Below, piece by piece: positions 8,499-12,635 of a stretch of DNA of 12,635 nt. Numbering within the stretch: position 1 is the first letter of the stretch; the number at the start of each line of letters is the position of its first letter. The notes beneath the pieces are model-generated. The model saw only the letters and a list, made by a program, of their open reading frames with translations. It had not been told where the DNA came from and ran no database searches. The stretch covers positions 1-12,635 of the forward strand of contig JAUYFZ010000210.1 in the NCBI GenBank assembly GCA_030689585.1, written 5' to 3'. A program made the position numbers and the translations under genes. This DNA comes from Rhodocyclaceae bacterium. Lineage in GTDB: Bacteria; Pseudomonadota; Gammaproteobacteria; Burkholderiales; Rhodocyclaceae.

Positions 8499-8945
8499 TT
8501 AAATCCCTTTGGGGTGGCTGATGCCATGACGGGCCAATGCATCGGCCCGCTCATTCATGGGATGCCCTGCATGACCTTTGACCCAGAGCCATTCGATACG
8601 ATGCGGTCCATTCGCCAATTCGTCCAGTACCCTCCATAAATCTTCGTTTTTCACCGCTGTCTTGCTTGCTGTTTTCCAACCGCGACGCTTCCACCCCTGT
8701 ATCCATTCGCTGATGCCTTTCTGAACATATTGCGAATCTGTATATACCCGTACTGTGGCAGGATATTTCAAGGCCCGTAATGCCTCGATGACTGCGGTCA
8801 ATTCCATGCGGTTATTCGTGGTCAAAGGTTCGCCACCGTAAATTTCTTTTTCCCGTTCTCCCGCACACAACACCGCCCCCCATCCCCCCGGACCAGGATT
8901 GCCACTACAAGCCCCATCCGTATAAATATCAACAAGCGTTGTCAT
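8499..8945 (-). CDS. rnhA: ribonuclease HI
   Basis: RNase HI cuts the RNA strand of RNA-DNA hybrids, removing R-loops and primer remnants. The ATG at 8945 gives 148 residues, the usual length; the open frame continues upstream to 9284, but that part is a shadow of the methyltransferase gene. The start [20 protein letters not shown] is typical. All catalytic residues are present: Asp10, Glu48 in NNRMEL, Asp70 in VYTDSQYV, His125 in [13 protein letters not shown], and Asp135. The basic substrate-binding helix is represented by [13 protein letters not shown] (about 83-95). The start overlaps the methyltransferase stop as ATGA and no separate ribosome site is seen, so translation is probably coupled. 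In many proteobacteria dnaQ is the next gene; here the SNF2 helicase intervenes. Confidence 0.97.
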   Translation of the reverse strand: MTTLVDIYTDGACSGNPGPGGWGAVLCAGEREKEIYGGEPLTTNNRMELTAVIEALRALKYPATVRVYTDSQYVQKGISEWIQGWKRRGWKTASKTAVKNEDLWRVLDELANGPHRIEWLWVKGHAGHPMNERADALARHGISHPKGI

Positions 8946-9676
8946 ACAGGGGTCTTTGCAGCAGAGGGTTGCGTCAATATTCGAGGACGAAGCTGTCGTT
9001 TTTGCCAAGTCGGCAGGATGGGTTTCATACCCTGTTGTCGTTTGATCGCTTGTAATACATAGACCGCTCCGGTGGCGGGCCACCAGCGGTTCCCGGCCAA
9101 CTCCATGAATTTCCATCGTTTCAACCATTGTCCTTGCGTAAAGGGAGGGGCATAACAACCAAAAGCACCCGCACGGGTTTCTAGGCCCAAAAGATAAAAC
9201 CAGTCGCGCAGGCGCGGTACGCCAATGGTGTTGGCACACCAGGGGTGCTGTGTGAAAGCACAATGGGCTCCCCACAGACTCCATGGGTTAAAACCCGTCA
9301 CGATGACACTTCCCTCTGGCATCAGCACACGCTCCACCTCTCTTAAAATCTGATGAGGATTCTCTGAAAACTCCAGAATGTGCGGTAACACAACGGTATC
9401 CATGCTGTTGTTTGCAAAAGGCAAATGAGTAGGCTCCGACCGCACCGCGCTCCCCGTTGACAGCCTGCGGCTTTCATCCGCATCACAAAAAAACCGGAAA
9501 GGCATCCGGTTGGCTCGCAGAGTATCCATGACCGGCAGCCCGATCTGAAGGGCATTGAATCCGAAAATATCCGCCAAAATCTGGTCAAGCTTGCGTTGCT
9601 CCCAATCCAGTATATAACTGCCTTGGGGAGTGGTTGATAACCAGTCTGAAAAACCTATAGCGTGAAATACACTCAT
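8942..9676 (-). CDS. class I SAM-dependent methyltransferase, YafS-like
   Basis: A 244-residue protein of the methyltransferase family that sits beside rnhA in many proteobacteria (YafS in E. coli); its substrate is unknown to me. The Rossmann-type core is visible from the acidic strand-4 region on: [21 protein letters not shown], then the helix [31 protein letters not shown], a typical post-motif pattern. The usual glycine-rich SAM loop near the N-terminus is replaced by [10 protein letters not shown], which I recall as usual for this subfamily. The C-terminus ends in a proline- and arginine-containing tail. It is the first gene of the leftward block, diverging from mltD across 181 bases, and ends in an ATGA overlap with rnhA. 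The ribosome site before the ATG at 9676 is weak. Confidence 0.85.
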   Translation of the reverse strand: MSVFHAIGFSDWLSTTPQGSYILDWEQRKLDQILADIFGFNALQIGLPVMDTLRANRMPFRFFCDADESRRLSTGSAVRSEPTHLPFANNSMDTVVLPHILEFSENPHQILREVERVLMPEGSVIVTGFNPWSLWGAHCAFTQHPWCANTIGVPRLRDWFYLLGLETRAGAFGCYAPPFTQGQWLKRWKFMELAGNRWWPATGAVYVLQAIKRQQGMKPILPTWQKRQLRPRILTQPSAAKTPV

Positions 9677-9719
9677 TCGGAGTGCCCCGTAACAATCGAG
9701 CGCAGCGAGCCGATGAGAA

Positions 9720-9735
9720 CCCCCCGAGAGGGGGG
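9720..9735. repeat. C6/G6 hairpin with GAGA loop
   Basis: Six cytosines (9720-9725), the tetraloop GAGA and six guanines (9730-9735) form a perfect inverted repeat. Read on the plus strand as RNA it would be a six-pair GC stem closed by a GNRA-type loop. A second G6 run follows at once (9739-9745 region) and a CGAGCGCAGCGAG stretch precedes it. No T-tract follows in either direction, so it is not an ordinary intrinsic terminator. It looks like a REP-like dispersed element in the intergenic region between mltD and the methyltransferase gene. Confidence 0.6.
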
Positions 9736-9831
9736 CGAAGGGGGGCGGGCGTTTAATCGCATTGATTTCATGTGACAGGGGTGGGCTTCGTGACCATGCG
9801 AGTTAGGTTGAGGAAGATATGACTCGACGCA

Positions 9832-9851
9832 GATTCTAATCGGTTAGAATC
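9832..9851. promoter_or_regulatory. perfect inverted repeat just before mltD
   Basis: GATTCTAA (9832-9839) and TTAGAATC (9844-9851) are exact reverse complements separated by TCGG. The repeat ends six bases before the mltD ATG and occupies the place where a Shine-Dalgarno sequence would be expected; none is visible. It could be an operator for a dimeric regulator or an RNA hairpin affecting ribosome access. Its left arm also contains TCTAAT (9835-9840), a near match to a -10 box, although no convincing -35 partner is seen. Confidence 0.55.
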
Positions 9852-9857
9852 GGGCCG

Positions 9858-11054
9858 ATGAGATATTTATGTTTTCTATGCTGTAGTTGGATCATTCTGG
9901 CCTCTTCAGCACATTCTGAAGAGATGCTGCCTTTGCGTAGCGACGATCATTCATCGTTACCCATGCTGGATTTGACCGTCTCTCCCCCTGATCTTTGGCA
10001 GCGGATTCGCAATGGCTTTGGAATGCCGGATCTCGACGACAAGCGCGTCATCAACCAGCAAGCTTGGTATCTGAATCGACCGGGCACGCTGAAAATCATC
10101 TTTGAACGTAGCCGCCGTTACCTCTATCACATCGTGACGGAGCTGGAAAAACGCGGTATGCCTACGGAACTGGCCTTGTTGCCGATGGTTGAAAGTGCCT
10201 TCAACCCGCTGGCCTATTCTCCCGCTCGTGCGCTGGGCTTGTGGCAGTTCATTCCCGCCACCGGCCGTCGTTACGATCTCAATCAAAACGCATGGGTGGA
10301 TGACCGTCGCGACATCATCGCCTCCACGCAAGCCGCACTCGATTACCTTCAAACCATTTATGAAATGCATGGCGATTGGCAGTTGGCTCTCGCTTCTTAC
10401 AATTGGGGTGAAAATGCGGTCGCGCGTGCCGTGACGAAGAACAAGGCAAAAAACCTTCCCACGGATTACGCCAGCCTCTCCATGCCCAATGAGACACGGT
10501 ATTACGTGCCAAAACTTCAAGCCTTCAAGAACATCATCGCCCAGCCCGCTCTCTTCGGTATTTCTATGGAACCGCTGCCCAATGAACCGTATTTCGGGAC
10601 GGTTCATATTTCAGATGATGTCGATATCGCCTTGGCCGCCCGACTCGCTGAAATCCCCCTGGCGGAATTTATCGCTTTGAATCCCGCCTACCATCGCCCG
10701 GTCATCCTTGGAACCAACAGTTCTCCCCTCGTATTTCCCGTCAATCATGTTCAGACGTTTCTCGAAAACTTGGAACGCCATGAAGCCGCAGACAAACCTC
10801 TCACCTCATGGACCACTTACACCCTGAAACCAAAGGAAAAGTTGGAATCCGTGGCGACACGTTTTCACATCACCTTAGCCAAACTCAAACAACTGAACGG
10901 TATTACTCCTCGCACAAAAGTACGGCCCGGTTTCGCCCTGTTGGTCCCCGGTGCGGGAGCTTCCGCCGAAATGCTGGCCGCACTTTTGCCAAAGGCTCCC
11001 GATCCCTCCAAACGCAAAACTAAGACACGGCACAAGAAGAAAAAGACACGGTAG
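9858..11054 (+). CDS. mltD: membrane-bound/exported lytic murein transglycosylase, MltD-like
   Basis: This enzyme cleaves peptidoglycan glycan strands in the periplasm to give 1,6-anhydromuramyl ends. The first 20 or so residues form a signal peptide (hydrophobic LCFLCCSWIILASSA, likely cut near AHS/EE). The transglycosylase domain spans about 90-240: catalytic Glu112 in LLPMVESAFNP, then ALGLWQFIPATGRRY, and LALASYNWGENAV, all signature SLT motifs. One LysM murein-binding domain is visible at about 318-362 (TYTLKPKEKLESVATRF to RPGFALLVP). E. coli MltD is a lipoprotein with more than one LysM; here no clear lipobox is seen after the hydrophobic core. The 398-residue protein ends in a very basic tail (KRKTKTRHKKKKTR). 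No ribosome site is evident; the ATG is chosen because it gives a complete signal peptide. It ends one base from the convergent ABC gene. Confidence 0.93.
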   Translation: MRYLCFLCCSWIILASSAHSEEMLPLRSDDHSSLPMLDLTVSPPDLWQRIRNGFGMPDLDDKRVINQQAWYLNRPGTLKIIFERSRRYLYHIVTELEKRGMPTELALLPMVESAFNPLAYSPARALGLWQFIPATGRRYDLNQNAWVDDRRDIIASTQAALDYLQTIYEMHGDWQLALASYNWGENAVARAVTKNKAKNLPTDYASLSMPNETRYYVPKLQAFKNIIAQPALFGISMEPLPNEPYFGTVHISDDVDIALAARLAEIPLAEFIALNPAYHRPVILGTNSSPLVFPVNHVQTFLENLERHEAADKPLTSWTTYTLKPKEKLESVATRFHITLAKLKQLNGITPRTKVRPGFALLVPGAGASAEMLAALLPKAPDPSKRKTKTRHKKKKTR

Positions 11055-11055
11055 A

Positions 11056-12600
11056 CTAATTGCAAATACGGGGCACAGCGGCGATCAACGCCTGTGTGTA
11101 AGGATGTTTGGCCGAACGCAACACCTCTGCCGTCGTCCCTTGTTCAACGATGCGCCCCTGATACATCACAGCCACTTCATGCGCGAGATAGTCGACCACG
11201 GCGATATTGTGGGTGATAAACAGATAGGTCAATCCTAATCGCGCCTGTAATTCCACCAGCAAAGCCAAAATTTGCGCCTGAACGGAAACATCCAGTGCAC
11301 TAGTGGGTTCATCGAGTATCAAAAGCTGCGGTCTGACCGCCAATGCGCGTGCAATGGCGATGCGCTGACGCTGACCACCGGAAAATTCATGGGGATAACG
11401 ATGCGCCATTTCGCGGGTGAGTCCGACTTGCTCCAACAGTTCGGCGATGACCTTCTCTCCCGCCTCCATTTCCTGGGCATGTAACCCTTCGGCAATCGTC
11501 GTGCCGATACGTATCTTCGGATTGAGGGATCCAAAAGGGTCTTGAAAAACCATCTGCATTCTTTTGGGAACCAACCCTGTGACCACTTCTCCGCTGATAC
11601 GCACCCTGCCCGTCGTCGGAAGCGTTAATCCCAGAATCGCTTTTCCCGCCGTTGTTTTGCCGCAACCCGATTCGCCGACCAAGGCCAGTGTTTTACCCTT
11701 CGCCAGCGTTAACGATATTCCTTCCACCGCCCGCACATACCCTATTGTTTTTTGAAATATTCCCCGACGAATCGGAAAATGCACCCTCAAATCTTCAACT
11801 TCCAGCAGGATTTTTGGCTGCATTGCGGAGATAGAGGGTTTTTCAAGATTCTCCGGCAAGGAAGCAAACAGGTGTTTTGAATAGGGATGAACAGGACATT
11901 TGAAAAATGTTTCCTTCTCCGCCACTTCCACCAGACGACCATTCTGCATCACCCCAATATGATCCGCCATGCGTGAAGCGACACCGAAATCATGGGTAAT
12001 GAACAAGATGGCCATGCCGCGTTCCACTTGTAATTTTTTAAGCAGATCAAGCACCTGGGCCTGAATGGTCACATCGAGGGCTGTGGTGGGTTCGTCGGCA
12101 ATGAGTAAGCGTGGATCCCCCGCCAAGGCCATGGCGATCATGGCCCGCTGTTTCATTCCTCCAGAGAGCTGAAACGGAAATTCATCGAGTCGTCGTCTCG
12201 GATCCGGGAGTCCTACCGCCTCCAACAGGGCGAGTGGATCACAGTCCACCCCATGAGCCACACCGACTTCTTCAATTTGCTGACGAATCGTCATCACAGG
12301 ATTCAAACTGGTGGCGGGTTCTTGAAAGATCATCGCCAATCCTCCGCCGCGCACCGTGCGCATCTCCCCTTCGGGAAGTTTCAGAAGGTCGCGTTTTTCA
12401 AAAACAACGCACCCTTCCGTGATTCGCGCAGCACTGGGCAATAATCGCATCAACGCCAGTGCCGTCATGGATTTGCCGCTGCCTGATTCGCCTAACAAGG
12501 CAAATGTTTTACCTTCAGCAATGTCAAAAGAGACGTGATTAACCGGCTGGGTTGTGCCGATACCAACCGTCAAATTTTTAACGTGAAACACATTCCCCAT
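11056..12600 (-). CDS. double ABC ATPase of a peptide importer, YejF-like
   Basis: A 514-residue cytoplasmic ATPase with two fused ABC domains, as in YejF of the YejABEF oligopeptide/microcin C importer. Domain 1: Walker A GESGSGKS (Lys43), Q-loop FQEPATSLNP, signature LSGGMKQR, Walker B LLIADEPTTALD, switch FITHDFG. Domain 2: Walker A GESGCGKTT (Lys315), FQDPFGSLNP, FSGGQRQR, LLILDEPTSALD, FITHNIAV. Each half has the HPYS/HPYT element of peptide-family ATPases (CPVHPYSKHL, AKHPYTQAL), and the linker phrase VHFPIRRGIFQKTI is close to YejF. Glutathione importer ATPase GsiA has a similar build, so the substrate is uncertain. The ATG at 12600 follows a GGGAGGGGG run with short spacing. Permease and binding-protein genes are expected upstream, beyond the right edge. 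Confidence 0.92.
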   Translation of the reverse strand: MGNVFHVKNLTVGIGTTQPVNHVSFDIAEGKTFALLGESGSGKSMTALALMRLLPSAARITEGCVVFEKRDLLKLPEGEMRTVRGGGLAMIFQEPATSLNPVMTIRQQIEEVGVAHGVDCDPLALLEAVGLPDPRRRLDEFPFQLSGGMKQRAMIAMALAGDPRLLIADEPTTALDVTIQAQVLDLLKKLQVERGMAILFITHDFGVASRMADHIGVMQNGRLVEVAEKETFFKCPVHPYSKHLFASLPENLEKPSISAMQPKILLEVEDLRVHFPIRRGIFQKTIGYVRAVEGISLTLAKGKTLALVGESGCGKTTAGKAILGLTLPTTGRVRISGEVVTGLVPKRMQMVFQDPFGSLNPKIRIGTTIAEGLHAQEMEAGEKVIAELLEQVGLTREMAHRYPHEFSGGQRQRIAIARALAVRPQLLILDEPTSALDVSVQAQILALLVELQARLGLTYLFITHNIAVVDYLAHEVAVMYQGRIVEQGTTAEVLRSAKHPYTQALIAAVPRICN

Positions 12601-12611
12601 CCCCCTCCCTG

Positions 12612-12632
12612 CCTCCCCCTTGAAGGGGGAGG
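12612..12632. repeat. G-rich palindrome in the ABC gene leader
   Basis: CCTCCCCCTT (12612-12621) and AAGGGGGAGG (12623-12632) are exact reverse complements around a single central base. As RNA this would form an eight-pair stem with a five-base loop. It lies 11 bases upstream of the ABC-gene ATG and continues into further purine/pyrimidine-rich sequence at the window edge. No T-tract follows, so it does not look like an intrinsic terminator; a dispersed intergenic repeat is likely. Confidence 0.6.
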
Positions 12633-12635
12633 AGC

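Noticed and set aside
8946..9284. N-terminal extension of rnhA to a 261-residue protein
   Set aside because: The extra residues come from another frame of the methyltransferase gene, while RNase HI proteins begin at the ATG at 8945, which overlaps the methyltransferase stop as ATGA.
9957..10607. 216-codon open frame on the minus strand across mltD
   Set aside because: It lies wholly antisense to a protein with intact transglycosylase motifs, resembles no family, and has no ribosome site; it is a codon-bias shadow.
12612..12632. Intrinsic terminator at the right edge
   Set aside because: The stem is strong, but no run of T follows on either strand within the window, and on the minus strand it leads directly into a start codon.

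Overview
The window reads as a stretch of bacterial chromosome of moderate G+C, most likely from a betaproteobacterium. The grounds are the protein families and their order: a YafS-type methyltransferase followed by rnhA and then dnaQ, an alr-radA pair, and a MltD-type lytic transglycosylase beside them. This is inferred from protein resemblance and remembered gene order, not from a database search. No stretch longer than about 180 bases lacks a gene, and I see no CRISPR array, transposase, integrase or phage gene.

Left edge to 9676: a tightly packed block, all on the minus strand. In transcription order (right to left) it holds a YafS-like methyltransferase, rnhA (RNase HI), a giant SNF2-family helicase of about 1415 residues, dnaQ (proofreading exonuclease), a LysR-type regulator, alr (alanine racemase) and radA. 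A tRNA cut by the window edge, probably tRNA-Thr, follows. Junctions are close: a 4-base ATGA overlap (methyltransferase/rnhA), an 11-base overlap (helicase/dnaQ), a 1-base TAATG overlap (alr/radA), and gaps of 24 to 57 bases elsewhere. One long transcript is plausible. The themes are DNA and RNA-DNA hybrid maintenance (rnhA, helicase, dnaQ, radA) and cell-wall precursor supply (alr makes D-alanine).

9677-9857: a 181-base divergent intergenic region. It carries a C6/G6 hairpin with a GAGA loop and a perfect 8-base inverted repeat lying 6 bases before the mltD start codon.

9858-11054 (plus strand): mltD, an exported murein lytic transglycosylase with one visible LysM domain. 11056-12600 (minus strand): a YejF-like double ABC ATPase of a peptide importer, which meets mltD tail to tail with one base between the stop codons. 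At the right edge a G-rich palindrome sits in the leader of the ABC gene.

Most of the window is ordinary housekeeping sequence. The most notable feature is the very large SNF2 helicase lodged between rnhA and dnaQ, two genes that are usually neighbours in proteobacteria. Its roughly 900-residue N-terminal part is poorly recognisable, and sampled blocks of its 5' half have lower G+C than its surroundings.
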